Source: JBEVNX01 sp040507895 (lineage in GTDB: Bacteria > Desulfobacterota > Binatia > JACPRU01). From it: a stretch of DNA of 21,233 nt. Each line of letters starts with the position of its first letter. The stretch's first letter is position 1. A model generated the notes under the pieces. It was not told where the DNA came from, ran no database searches, and was given only the letters and a program-made list of their open reading frames with translations. Both the position numbers and the translations under genes were made by a program. The stretch is from assembly GCA_040507895.1 (NCBI GenBank), contig JBEVNX010000193.1, positions 1 to 21,233 of the forward strand, given 5' to 3'. Of the stretch, positions 1 through 7,479 are shown piece by piece.

Positions 1-29
1 GCGAAGCGTGTAACTCCGCGAGAAATCAA

Positions 30-103
30 TGGCGGCGCGTGGACTCGAACCACGGACCTAGGGATTATGAGACCCTCGCTCTAGCCACCTGAGCTACGCC
101 GCC
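30..103 (-). tRNA. tRNA-Met (anticodon CAT), elongator type
   Basis: Read on the minus strand this folds into a full cloverleaf. It has a 7-bp acceptor stem (GGCGGCG with CGCCGCC), a D arm, an anticodon loop CTCATAA with CAT at 67-69, a T arm with loop TTCGAGT, and discriminator A at 30. The 3' CCA is not encoded. G1-C72 is paired and the anticodon stem lacks three consecutive G-C pairs next to the loop, so it is not the initiator. The top of the anticodon stem has a U31-U39 mismatch. The body resembles elongator tRNA-Met. A tRNA-Ile2, whose CAT anticodon would be modified by TilS (also in this window), cannot be fully excluded by eye. Confidence 0.93.
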
Positions 104-115
104 GAGCCGGGAAGC

Positions 116-121
116 AGTATA
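116..121 (-). promoter_or_regulatory. Likely -10 box of the tRNA-Met promoter
   Basis: On the minus strand the hexamer TATACT lies 12 bases upstream of the tRNA 5' end, which suits a -10 element with a very short leader. A weak -35 candidate (TTGTCG) lies about 15 bases further upstream. The 58-base gap between the boxR stop and the tRNA holds nothing else clear. The tRNA could also receive read-through from boxR. Confidence 0.4.
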
Positions 122-161
122 CCAAGCCCCAAGCGACGACAAGGCGGGCCCTTCGGCTCTC

Positions 162-911
162 TCACGAAGTCGCGGCATGCTCGAGACGGGTGGCGAGAAG
201 GCGGACGCTGCCGTCGACGCCGTGTCGCGCGGTATCGACATGATGGCGCGCGCGGCGATAGAGCGGCTCCCTTCTCGCGAGCAGGCGGCGGAGCTCCGCC
301 TTAGCGGCCGGACGGCCGGCCATCGGGCGGGCGTCGCCTTGGTGGATGACTCGCTCCCAGTGTGCCTCGGGGCTGGCGCGCAACCACACCGTCGTCGTGT
401 GCTGCGCGAGGAGCGCCCAAGCTTCACGGTTGTCGACGATTCCTCCTCCCGTGGCGAGCACGGCACTACGGCGCTCCGAGAGCAGGCGCTCGAGCACAGC
501 GACTTCGAGGCGGCGGAAGTACTCCTCGCCGTGCGTGGCGAAAAGATCGGCGAGCGACAAGCCGGCTTCGCCCTCCACCAGTCGGTCGAGCTCGAGGAAC
601 TCCACCCCGAGGCGGGCGGCGAGCTTCGCGCCGATCGTGCTCTTGCCGGCACCCCGTACACCGAGGAGAGAGACGATGCGAGGCGGGGTCGTCTCGCTCT
701 CCGCGGCCGCGACGAGCTGCGAGGCCGTGGTGCCGAGCGCGGCCGCGAGGGCGGCGAGGCGAAGAATCGAGACGTTGCCGCGGCCGGCCTGGATCTCGGT
801 GACGAAGCGCGAGGAGAGATCGGCGCGTGCAGCGAGGTCCGAGATCGAGAGACGGCGTTCCTCGCGGCGCCGGCGGATCACGCGGCCGAGGCGGTTCAAG
901 AGAGGGTCCAT
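162..911 (-). CDS. boxR: BoxR/BzdR-type transcriptional regulator (HTH plus shikimate kinase-like domain)
   Basis: This 249-residue protein fuses an XRE-type helix-turn-helix (about residues 8-62) to a shikimate kinase-like domain (about 78-249). The second domain keeps a P-loop GVRGAGKST (84-92), the shikimate-site glycine run ATGGGIV (153-159) and a lid-like RPMAGR (195-200). That architecture is the hallmark of BzdR and BoxR, repressors of benzoyl-CoA catabolism in Azoarcus. There the kinase-like domain senses benzoyl-CoA rather than acting on shikimate. The protein is shorter than the roughly 300 residues of the Azoarcus proteins, mainly in the N-terminal extension and linker. It is divergent from boxC, which supports control of that operon. 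The ATG at 909-911 has no Shine-Dalgarno sequence, and a good -10 box lies only about 10 bases upstream. A true shikimate kinase is a less likely reading given the HTH and the neighbours. Confidence 0.9.
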   Translation of the reverse strand: MDPLLNRLGRVIRRRREERRLSISDLAARADLSSRFVTEIQAGRGNVSILRLAALAAALGTTASQLVAAAESETTPPRIVSLLGVRGAGKSTIGAKLAARLGVEFLELDRLVEGEAGLSLADLFATHGEEYFRRLEVAVLERLLSERRSAVLATGGGIVDNREAWALLAQHTTTVWLRASPEAHWERVIHQGDARPMAGRPAAKAELRRLLARREPLYRRARHHVDTARHGVDGSVRLLATRLEHAATS

Positions 912-921
912 AGATAGGGGT

Positions 922-951
922 AATATAATGCTAGTATCGCAGTAGTAGCAA
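922..951 (-). promoter_or_regulatory. Predicted boxR promoter
   Basis: On the minus strand TTGCTA (946-951) is followed after 18 bases by TATATT (922-927); TTATAT at 923-928 gives a 17-base spacer. Transcription would begin near 915, about four bases before the boxR ATG at 911, so the message would be almost leaderless. The block 912-966 is strikingly AT-rich against its surroundings. Partial repeats (CTAGT at 931-935 and 969-973) may be operator elements, but this is only inferred. Confidence 0.45.
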
Positions 952-963
952 GCAGAATAAATC

Positions 964-992
964 TTGACCTAGTGACCGCCCTCGGTTAGAGT
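964..992 (+). promoter_or_regulatory. Predicted boxCB-thiolase promoter
   Basis: TTGACC (964-969) and TAGAGT (987-992) are separated by exactly 17 bases, a good sigma70-like arrangement. The expected start of transcription falls at about 999, the first base of the boxC GTG codon, which implies a leaderless message. A direct repeat TGACC (965-969 and 973-977) overlaps the -35 element and could be part of an operator. The TGCA boxes I recall for BzdR operators in Azoarcus are not repeated here; one TGCA lies at 1000-1003. Confidence 0.5.
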
Positions 993-998
993 GCCTGG

Positions 999-2642
999 GT
1001 GCAGTCGGTTCGCTTCGACACCGACCCTTCGCGGTATCGCCACTGGCGGCTCGACGTTCGCGGCGAGATCGCGACGCTGGCCATGAACGTCAGCGAAGAC
1101 GGCGGGCTCGACCCAGGGTATTCGCTGAAGCTCAACTCCTACGACTTGGGGGTCGACATCGAGCTGGCCGATGCGATTCAGCGCATCCGCTTCTCATACC
1201 CGGTGGTGCGTGCGCTGGTCGTCACCTCGCTGCGGGATCGCATGTTTTGCGCGGGGGCCAACATCTTCATGCTCGGTCAGAGCCCTCACGCCTTCAAGGT
1301 GAATTTCTGCAAGTTCACCAACGAAACGCGCCTCTACCTCGAGGAGCTCTCGGCGGGTTCGCACGTCCGCACGGTCTGCGCCCTCAACGGCACGGCGTCG
1401 GGCGGCGGCTACGAGCTCGCGCTCGCTTGCGACGAGATTCTGCTGGTCGACGACGGTTCCTCTGCCGTCTCGCTCCCCGAGGTGGCGCTCCTCGGCGTGC
1501 TGCCGGGCACCGGCGGCCTCACGCGCGTCGTCGACAAGCGCCGCGTTCGTCGCGACCACGCCGACTTCTTCTCGACGACCGCCGAGGGCGTGCGCGGGCA
1601 GCGCGCCGTCGAATGGCGGCTGATCGACGAGCTGGTGCCGCGCTCGCGCTTCGAAGCGCGGGTCGCCGAGCGCGCCGCGTCGCTCGCCTCCGAGAGCGAT
1701 CGGCCGAGGGATGCGAAGGGCGTGGAGCTTCCGCCGCTCGAGCGGCGAGAGGCCGCCGACGGCGTCGAGTGTCGCCACGTATCGCTCGCGATCGACCGGC
1801 GAAAGCGGGTTGCGACGCTCACCGTGCGGGCTCCGGCAGGAGCCGAACCGAGCGATCCCGAAGGATTCCTCCGCGCCGGCGCGTCGGCGTGGGCCATCGC
1901 AGCCTGGCGCGAGCTCGACGACACGATCCTCCATCTGCGGTTGAACGAGCCGGAGATCGGCCTCGTTCTGCTGCGAACGAGCGGGGACGGAAAGGCGGTG
2001 GTCGCCGTCGATCGTGCGGTCGCGCAGCACCGCGACCACTGGCTGGTCCGCGAGGTGCTCCTCCTCCAGAAGCGCGTGATGAAACGGATCGATCTCACCG
2101 CTCGCACGTTCTATGCGATGATCGAGCCAGGCTCGGCTTTCGCGGGCTCGCTGTTCGAGCTCGCGCTGGCCGCCGATCGCTCCTACATGCTGGCGACGAG
2201 CGAGGGGGTGCCGCCGACGATCGAGCTCTCGGCGCTGAACGGCGGCCTGCTTCCGATGAGCTCGGGCCTATCGCGGCTGCGAGCCCGCTTCCTGGACGAC
2301 GAAGCGCGGGTTGCCGCGCTGCTCGCACGCCAAGGCCCGTTCGGTCCCGAGCAAGCGCTCGACGCGGGCCTTGTCACGTTCGCGCCCGACGACATTGATT
2401 GGGACGACGAGGTGAGGCTGGCGGTCGAAGAACGTGCTGCGATGAGCCCAGACGCGCTGACCGGCATGGAAGCGAGCCTGCGCTTCGCGGGGCCCGAGAC
2501 GATGGAGACGAAGATCTTCGGGCGGTTGTCAGCGTGGCAGAACTGGATCTTCACGCGACCGAACTCGACCGGTGAGAGGGGCGCGCTCACGGTCTACGGA
2601 AAGGCCGGTCAACGGCCCGAGTTCGACTGGCGGCGCACCTGA
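999..2642 (+). CDS. boxC: Benzoyl-CoA-dihydrodiol lyase (BoxC)
   Basis: This is a 547-residue crotonase-superfamily protein, close to the usual BoxC length. BoxC opens the ring of 2,3-dihydro-2,3-dihydroxybenzoyl-CoA, the hydrated product of BoxB, giving 3,4-dehydroadipyl-CoA semialdehyde and formate. The first crotonase fold holds the oxyanion-hole segments FCAGANIF (83-90) and NGTASGGGYELALACD (130-145), followed by LPEVALLGVLPGTGG (159-173). A second crotonase-like half follows (about 300-450). The N-terminal FDTDPSRYRHW (6-16) is a conserved BoxC feature and supports the GTG at 999, although no ribosome binding site precedes it. The predicted promoter suggests leaderless initiation at this codon. 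boxB begins 13 bases after the stop, so the two are cotranscribed. The order boxC-boxB differs from the boxA-boxB-boxC order known from Azoarcus. Confidence 0.94.
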   Translation: MQSVRFDTDPSRYRHWRLDVRGEIATLAMNVSEDGGLDPGYSLKLNSYDLGVDIELADAIQRIRFSYPVVRALVVTSLRDRMFCAGANIFMLGQSPHAFKVNFCKFTNETRLYLEELSAGSHVRTVCALNGTASGGGYELALACDEILLVDDGSSAVSLPEVALLGVLPGTGGLTRVVDKRRVRRDHADFFSTTAEGVRGQRAVEWRLIDELVPRSRFEARVAERAASLASESDRPRDAKGVELPPLERREAADGVECRHVSLAIDRRKRVATLTVRAPAGAEPSDPEGFLRAGASAWAIAAWRELDDTILHLRLNEPEIGLVLLRTSGDGKAVVAVDRAVAQHRDHWLVREVLLLQKRVMKRIDLTARTFYAMIEPGSAFAGSLFELALAADRSYMLATSEGVPPTIELSALNGGLLPMSSGLSRLRARFLDDEARVAALLARQGPFGPEQALDAGLVTFAPDDIDWDDEVRLAVEERAAMSPDALTGMEASLRFAGPETMETKIFGRLSAWQNWIFTRPNSTGERGALTVYGKAGQRPEFDWRRT

Positions 2643-2655
2643 AAGGACGTACGCG

Positions 2656-4068
2656 ATGAGCAAGGTCTCCTTCGAGGAGAAAATCCCCAACAACGTCGAT
2701 CTGTCGTCGGACAAGCGATTGCAGCGTGCGCTCGAGCAGTGGCAGCCCGGCTTCCTCGACTGGTGGCGCGAGATGGGACCGGACGGCTTCCAATCTAGCG
2801 ACGTCTATTTGCGCACGGCGACTTCCGTCGATTCGAGCGGATGGGCGCATTTCGGCATGGTGAAGATGCCCGAATATCGCTGGGGCATTTTCCTCGCCGA
2901 CCCCGAGCCGGACCGCACGATCGGCTTCGGCGACCACCTGGGGAAACCGGCATGGAACGAGGTGCCGGGCGAGTACCGTAACCCGCTGCGCCGGCTGATC
3001 GTCACGCAGGGCGACACGGAGCCCGCCTCGGTCGAGCAACAACGGCAGCTCGGCAAGACCTGCCCCTCGCTCTACGATCTGAGGAATCTCTTCCAAGTGA
3101 ACGTCGAGGAGGGTCGTCACCTGTGGGCGATGGTGTACCTGCTGCACACGTACTTCGGCCGTGACGGTCGCGAGGAGGCCGAGGGACTGCTGCAGCGCCG
3201 GTCGGGGAACCCGGACAAACCGCGCATTCTACAAGCTTTCAACGAGCCCATCGAGGATTGGCTTTCCTTCATGATGTTCACCACGTTCACGGACCGCGAC
3301 GGCAAGTACCAGCTGCTCTCGCTGGCAGAGTCGGCGTTCGATCCATTGTCGCGCACTTGCCGGTTCATGCTGACGGAAGAAGCACATCACATGTTCGTCG
3401 GGCAGACCGGGATCGCGCGCATCGCGCAGCGCACCGCGGAGCTCGTACGCCAAGGCAAGGATCCAGGAAGAGAAGGCGCGATCCCCTTCGACGTGCTGCA
3501 GCGTTACCTGAACTTCTGGTACACGGTCTCGCTCGACCTCTTCGGCTCCGAAGTGTCGACGAACGGCGCGAACTATTTCGGCGGCGGGCTCAAGGGACGA
3601 CCGAAGGAAGACTCGTATCCCGACCACGCGTTGCTCGAGGGGGCGGAGTCCGTCGAGCTTTTCGAGGACGGCCGGATCGTCGACCGCGAAGTCGCTCCTC
3701 GCTTGGCGGTGAACCTGCAAACGCGCAAAGCGTATCAGGAGGACTGCCAGGGAGCGGTCGACAAGTGGAACCGCGTGGTCGCCGACCTCGGTGTGGAATT
3801 TCGACTGCCGTCCGAGCGCTTCCATCGCGGCGTGGGCACCTTCGCGGGCGTGTTCTTCGATCCCGAGGGGAAGAAGGTGAGCGAAAAGGACTTCCGCCAT
3901 CACGAGCGCGAGTGGCTGCCGTCCGACGACGATGAAGCCTACGTGCGCAGCCTGATGGTTCATCCGGTTACAGAGCCCGGCAAGTTTGCGAGCTGGATCG
4001 CAGCCCCGGCTCGAGGCATCAATTCGCAGCCCGTCGATTTCGAGTACGTGCGCTTCAACGAAGCCTGA
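2656..4068 (+). CDS. boxB: Benzoyl-CoA 2,3-epoxidase, oxygenase component (BoxB)
   Basis: This 470-residue protein matches the usual BoxB length of about 473. BoxB is a class I diiron oxygenase that converts benzoyl-CoA plus O2 to 2,3-epoxybenzoyl-CoA, taking electrons from the NADPH-dependent reductase BoxA. The six expected iron ligands are visible as E122, E152, H155 (ExxH), D213, E242 and H245 (ExxH), each two positions later than the ligand set I recall for the solved Azoarcus BoxB. The ATG at 2656 has an AAAGGA ribosome binding site eight bases upstream and matches the family N-terminus. An upstream in-frame ATG at 2572 would overlap boxC and is rejected. The gene sits between boxC and the thiolase. 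boxA is not in the window, so the electron donor must be encoded elsewhere or replaced. Confidence 0.95.
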   Translation: MSKVSFEEKIPNNVDLSSDKRLQRALEQWQPGFLDWWREMGPDGFQSSDVYLRTATSVDSSGWAHFGMVKMPEYRWGIFLADPEPDRTIGFGDHLGKPAWNEVPGEYRNPLRRLIVTQGDTEPASVEQQRQLGKTCPSLYDLRNLFQVNVEEGRHLWAMVYLLHTYFGRDGREEAEGLLQRRSGNPDKPRILQAFNEPIEDWLSFMMFTTFTDRDGKYQLLSLAESAFDPLSRTCRFMLTEEAHHMFVGQTGIARIAQRTAELVRQGKDPGREGAIPFDVLQRYLNFWYTVSLDLFGSEVSTNGANYFGGGLKGRPKEDSYPDHALLEGAESVELFEDGRIVDREVAPRLAVNLQTRKAYQEDCQGAVDKWNRVVADLGVEFRLPSERFHRGVGTFAGVFFDPEGKKVSEKDFRHHEREWLPSDDDEAYVRSLMVHPVTEPGKFASWIAAPARGINSQPVDFEYVRFNEA

Positions 4069-4079
4069 CGGCGAGGGGA

Positions 4080-5270
4080 ATGAGATACGAGAAGGCATGC
4101 ATCCCGCTCGGCGGCGCCTGGTCGTCGCCCTTCGTGCGCTGGCAGGGACCCTTCGCGGAGACATCGAGCGTCGACCTCGCGGTTGCGGTCACTCGCCGCG
4201 CGCTCCACGAACGCGAGCTGCCGATCTCGGAGATCTCCGAGCTGGTGCTAGGCTGGACGATTCCGCAGCCGGGAATCTTCTACGGCGCGCCGACGGTCGC
4301 GGCACGGCTCGGCGGCACTTCCATCAGCGGACCCATGATCTCTCAGGCCTGTGCCACGTCGGCGGTGGCGGTCGCGTACGCCGCCACGGCGATGGAGGCG
4401 GGCGACCAGGGCGTGCGCCTAGTCGTCCTCGCCGACCGAACGAGCAACGGACCGCATCTGACGTACCCTTCCCCATCCTCGCCGGGCGGTACGCCGATCG
4501 CGGAGAACTGGGTGATGGACAACTTCCGCCTCGACCCCTGGGCTGGGAAAGCAATGGTGGACACCGCGGAGGCCGTCGCCGCGGAGGAAAGGATCTCGCG
4601 CGAGGAGATCGACGAGGTGACGGCCCTGCGCTACGAGCAGTACGCACGCTCGCTTGCCGACGACCGCGCGTTTCAGCGCCGCTACATGGTGCCGGTGGAG
4701 CTTCCCGCCAAGCGCGGCGAGAGCAGAATCGTAGACGGCGACGTGGGTGTCCACCCGACCAGCCGTGCGGCGCTCGCGGAGCTGAAGCCGGTCGCACCCG
4801 GCGGCGTCGTGACCTACGGCACGCAAACGCACCCGGCGGACGGTGCCGCCGGCGTGATCGTCACGAGCGTGGAGCGCGCGCTCTCGCTCGGCGCTCAGGG
4901 CGTGGCCCGCATCCTCGCCTTCGGAACCACGCGGGTCGAGAAGGGCCGGATGCCAAAGGCGTCGTTGCCGGCCGCGCGCGCAGCGCTCGCCGCTGCCGGC
5001 ATCGGGTTCGAGGTGCTCGACGCGGTGACCACACACAATCCGTTCGCCGTGAACGACGTGTATTTCTCGCGTCACTCGGGCGTGGCGATCGAGAAGATGA
5101 ACCACTACGGCTCCAGCCTCGTCTACGGTCATCCGCAAGCGCCGACCGGAGCGCGCGCGATCGTCGAGCTGATCGAAACGCTGCGCGAACGGGGCGGCGG
5201 CATCGGCCTGTTCACGGGGTGCGCGGCCGGAGACACCGCGGCGGCGGTCGTTCTGCGGGTCGAGGACTGA
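4080..5270 (+). CDS. Thiolase-family protein, possibly 3-oxoadipyl-CoA thiolase
   Basis: This 396-residue protein has the thiolase fold length and its catalytic residues: acylated cysteine C91 (SQACATS), an NPFA version of the NEAFA motif at N320, H351 in YGHPQAPTGAR (349-359), and the C-terminal proton-shuttling cysteine C381 in FTGCAAGDT (378-386). The motifs are unusual next to biosynthetic AtoB or PcaF thiolases: NPFA replaces NEAFA, and GCAAG replaces the usual CIGGGQG. The sequence is therefore from a divergent thiolase subgroup. In the box pathway the ring-opening product ends as 3-oxoadipyl-CoA, which a thiolase splits to acetyl-CoA and succinyl-CoA. That role is inferred from the position 11 bases after boxB. 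The ATG at 4080 follows a GAGGGG ribosome binding site. Another CoA-ester substrate is possible. Confidence 0.82.
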   Translation: MRYEKACIPLGGAWSSPFVRWQGPFAETSSVDLAVAVTRRALHERELPISEISELVLGWTIPQPGIFYGAPTVAARLGGTSISGPMISQACATSAVAVAYAATAMEAGDQGVRLVVLADRTSNGPHLTYPSPSSPGGTPIAENWVMDNFRLDPWAGKAMVDTAEAVAAEERISREEIDEVTALRYEQYARSLADDRAFQRRYMVPVELPAKRGESRIVDGDVGVHPTSRAALAELKPVAPGGVVTYGTQTHPADGAAGVIVTSVERALSLGAQGVARILAFGTTRVEKGRMPKASLPAARAALAAAGIGFEVLDAVTTHNPFAVNDVYFSRHSGVAIEKMNHYGSSLVYGHPQAPTGARAIVELIETLRERGGGIGLFTGCAAGDTAAAVVLRVED

Positions 5271-5303
5271 GCGTCAGCGCGCGGAGGCGACGAAGGTATC
5301 GAA

Positions 5304-5327
5304 GCGCACCCGGCCTACCGGCGGCGC
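5304..5327. terminator. Weak hairpin between convergent genes
   Basis: The 63-base gap between the thiolase stop and the stop of the minus-strand gene contains GCGC-AC-CCGG-CCTA-CCGG-CG-GCGC. This can fold as two 4-bp stems with a small internal loop, on either strand. There is no T tract, so it is at best a partial terminator or a rho-dependent region. Confidence 0.22.
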
Positions 5328-5333
5328 GCGCGC

Positions 5334-5996
5334 TCACTTCTCGGCGGCCTGCTCGGCCGGCCTGGGAGGAAACTGCACTTCGGTCAGGCGAAGATTGACG
5401 AGCTGATCGTCGAGCAGCACGCGGGAGCGCGTGAGGAAATCTTGCGGGCCGATCCGTCGCGCGAGGAAGTCCGCCAGATCGGGCGACAGCATGTAGAATT
5501 TCGCTCGCTCGACCAGGCCTTCGTCGTCGTCGTCGTAGAGGTCGGTGATCTGCTCGTAGGGCCGGTGATTGTAGTGGATCTCCACGGCGAGGCCATCGGC
5601 CGGAGCGCTGAACTTGGAATATTGCAGCAGAGTGCGCTCGAGCACCAAGTGCCACATGCGCTCGAGTCGCTGATCGCGGTCGAGCGCGTTGTCGTTCAAC
5701 ACGACGCCGCTCGCGACCCGGAAGGCGAGGTATTTTTTTCCGCCGACCTCCTCGAAGCCGAGAATCGTCGACTCGCTCGAGAGCACGGCTTTGCCTTTTA
5801 ACGAGTGCGTCAAGAGGAGCCCTTGGAGAAGCGCAGCATCGTCGCCGTACCTCTCCTTGTTCTGGCGCATGAGTTGCAGCACTGCGCGCCGCTGGTCTGT
5901 GCCGCCAGCAGGGAGGTTTTTCGGGAGATCTTCGGAGCCGGCGGCGATGACGGGGCCGGCCAGGAGGAGCGACAATACGAAGCCGCGCGCCAGCAT
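5334..5996 (-). CDS. Hypothetical exported protein
   Basis: I do not recognise this protein. From the ATG at 5996 it is 220 residues. It begins with a clear Sec-type signal: MLAR, a hydrophobic run GFVLSLLLAGPV, and an AA-GS site near residue 18. The mature part is about 200 residues, charged, with an acidic stretch DLYDDDDEG in its second half and no cysteine cluster, lipobox or further membrane segment. It probably works in the periplasm or outside the cell. A GTG at 6017 in the same frame adds seven residues (VAWLPLP) to the signal n-region and has a better-spaced GGGAG upstream, so the true start may be there. The gene converges with the thiolase and diverges from tilS. Codon use is GC-rich like the neighbours, so there is no sign of recent transfer. 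That it is a real gene is supported by the signal peptide and length. Confidence 0.72.
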   Translation of the reverse strand: MLARGFVLSLLLAGPVIAAGSEDLPKNLPAGGTDQRRAVLQLMRQNKERYGDDAALLQGLLLTHSLKGKAVLSSESTILGFEEVGGKKYLAFRVASGVVLNDNALDRDQRLERMWHLVLERTLLQYSKFSAPADGLAVEIHYNHRPYEQITDLYDDDDEGLVERAKFYMLSPDLADFLARRIGPQDFLTRSRVLLDDQLVNLRLTEVQFPPRPAEQAAEK

Positions 5997-6085
5997 GGGA
6001 AGTGGGAGCCATGCCACGGGGCGCCGCTCCCGGCAAGGACGGAGGCTTGCGTAGCGCGGCGCGGCGGAGGAGCCTTTCGAACGGG

Positions 6086-7456
6086 ATGAAGGATCGGCTC
6101 CTCGACATCGTCGGACGAACGATCGCACGCCATCACCTGCTGTCGCCGCGGGAGTCGGTGTTGGTCGCGGTGTCCGGCGGGCCCGATTCGGTGGCGCTCC
6201 TCGCCACGCTGCTCGAGTTGAACCCTGGAGGATGGCGTATCGGCGTCGGCCACGTGGACCATCGCCTGCGGGGACTCGAGTCGCTGCGAGATCGCCGCTT
6301 CGTCGAGCGGTTGGCCGCTCGCCTCGGCTGTGAGTTCTACGTGGCCGAGGCGCGTGTCACGCGCGGCGCCAACCTCGAGGAGCGGGCCCGCGAGGCGCGC
6401 TACGGCGCGCTCTTCGACCTCGCCCGTCGAAATCGCTACCGGACGATCGCCACCGCCCACACGCTCGACGATCAGGCGGAGACGGTGCTCCATCGACTGG
6501 CTCGAGGGGCCGGTTCGGCTGGCCTCGCGGGCATCGCGCGCAAGCGCGCCGACGGCGTCGTGCGCCCGTTGCTCGACGTCGCTCGCAAGGACGTCCTCCG
6601 CTTCTTGCGCCGCCGCGGACTCGGCCATCGCGTGGATCGCACCAACGCGAGCCCGCGGTTCACGCGCAACCGCATCCGCCGCCGCGTGCTGCCGCTCCTC
6701 GCCCGCGAGCTCAATCCCGCGATTCACGCCGCGCTCGGGCGAGCGGCGGATCTGATTCGCGACGATGACGCGGTGCTCGAGACTGCAGCACGAGCGCGAC
6801 TGCGCCACATCCGCTCCGCGGCGGGCCTCGACTGCGCGCGCCTGCGGTACCTAGCCGCGGCGTTGCAGCGACGAATCGTCCGCCTCTGGATCGCCGCCGA
6901 GCGCGGCGGCCTTCGTGCGGTGGGCCTCGAGCACGTCGAGCGCGTGCGTACGATCGCGTGCGAAGGCCGCGACGGGGCGCGGATCTCGCTGCCTGGAGGT
7001 CTCGTGACGCGCGTGCGCGGCCGGCTCCGCTGGGGCGGCCTGCCGCCGGTTCGCCGTCGCCGGTTCGTGCGCGAGTTGCCGCGCGAAGGGTCCTTGAGCG
7101 TCGAGGGCTGGTGCTTCGAGGTCCGCCGCGCCGAACGCGGAGCCGTGCCGGCACGCTGGCGAGCGGTCTTCGATCTCGCTCAGCTCGACGGCCGGCGGCT
7201 CGAGGTGCGTAGCCCGAGGCCCGGCGATCGAATCAGACCGCTGGGCCTCGGAGGGACCAAGAAGCTCCAAGACGTGTTCGTCGATGCCAAGGTGCCGCGA
7301 GCCGAACGATCGGTGTGGCCGCTGCTCACGGGGCGCGGGCGGATCCTCTGGGTTCCCGGCCTGGTCCGGAGCGAGGAGGCGCTCGCCAGCGAGCGCAGCG
7401 AGCGGCTCCTCGTGGTAGAGGCGCGACGCGTTGCTGCCCCCATACCTATGTGTTAG
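6086..7456 (+). CDS. tilS: tRNA(Ile)-lysidine synthase
   Basis: This 456-residue enzyme uses ATP and lysine to convert cytidine 34 of the CAT-anticodon tRNA-Ile to lysidine, which changes decoding from AUG to AUA. The N-terminal ATP-pyrophosphatase domain shows the PP-loop SGGPDS (30-35), followed by VGHVDHRLRG and the TAHTLDDQAET segment typical of TilS. The C-terminal region (from about residue 300) fits the substrate-binding and lysidine-synthase C-terminal domains, ending with GDRIRPLGLGGTKKLQDVF. The ATG at 6086 places the PP-loop at the usual distance from the N-terminus and follows GGAGGAG (6066-6072) at a rather long spacing. Earlier in-frame starts at 6002 and 6011 would run into the divergent neighbour. 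It is the first gene of the plus-strand run, and ftsH starts 23 bases after its stop. Confidence 0.95.
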   Translation: MKDRLLDIVGRTIARHHLLSPRESVLVAVSGGPDSVALLATLLELNPGGWRIGVGHVDHRLRGLESLRDRRFVERLAARLGCEFYVAEARVTRGANLEERAREARYGALFDLARRNRYRTIATAHTLDDQAETVLHRLARGAGSAGLAGIARKRADGVVRPLLDVARKDVLRFLRRRGLGHRVDRTNASPRFTRNRIRRRVLPLLARELNPAIHAALGRAADLIRDDDAVLETAARARLRHIRSAAGLDCARLRYLAAALQRRIVRLWIAAERGGLRAVGLEHVERVRTIACEGRDGARISLPGGLVTRVRGRLRWGGLPPVRRRRFVRELPREGSLSVEGWCFEVRRAERGAVPARWRAVFDLAQLDGRRLEVRSPRPGDRIRPLGLGGTKKLQDVFVDAKVPRAERSVWPLLTGRGRILWVPGLVRSEEALASERSERLLVVEARRVAAPIPMC

Positions 7457-7479
7457 CTGTGAAGAGCGGTGGAGGAGAT

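Noticed and set aside
117..161. Terminator hairpin after boxR (GGGCCCTTCGGCTC region)
   Set aside because: On the boxR strand the stem is only three continuous pairs with a mismatch and has no T tract.
162..690. Shikimate kinase (aroK) as the function of the minus-strand gene
   Set aside because: The HTH fusion and divergent boxCB neighbours fit BoxR/BzdR; no other aromatic amino acid synthesis genes are nearby.
30..911. tRNA-Met as an integration site for a genomic island carrying the box genes
   Set aside because: The box genes lie on the 5' side of the tRNA, there is no integrase, and no repeat of the tRNA 3' end was seen in the window.
65..945. Open frames on the plus strand and other frames over boxR
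   Set aside because: They are arginine/serine-rich shadows typical of GC-rich DNA; the minus-strand frame encodes a complete recognisable protein.
2572..2655. Longer boxB reading from an ATG at 2572
   Set aside because: It overlaps the boxC end by 71 bases and adds residues not seen in BoxB. The ATG at 2656 has a good ribosome binding site and the family N-terminus.
6004..6031. Inverted repeat GGGAGC/GCTCCC between the exported protein gene and tilS
   Set aside because: Only six base pairs with a 16-base loop and no T tract; expected by chance at this GC content.
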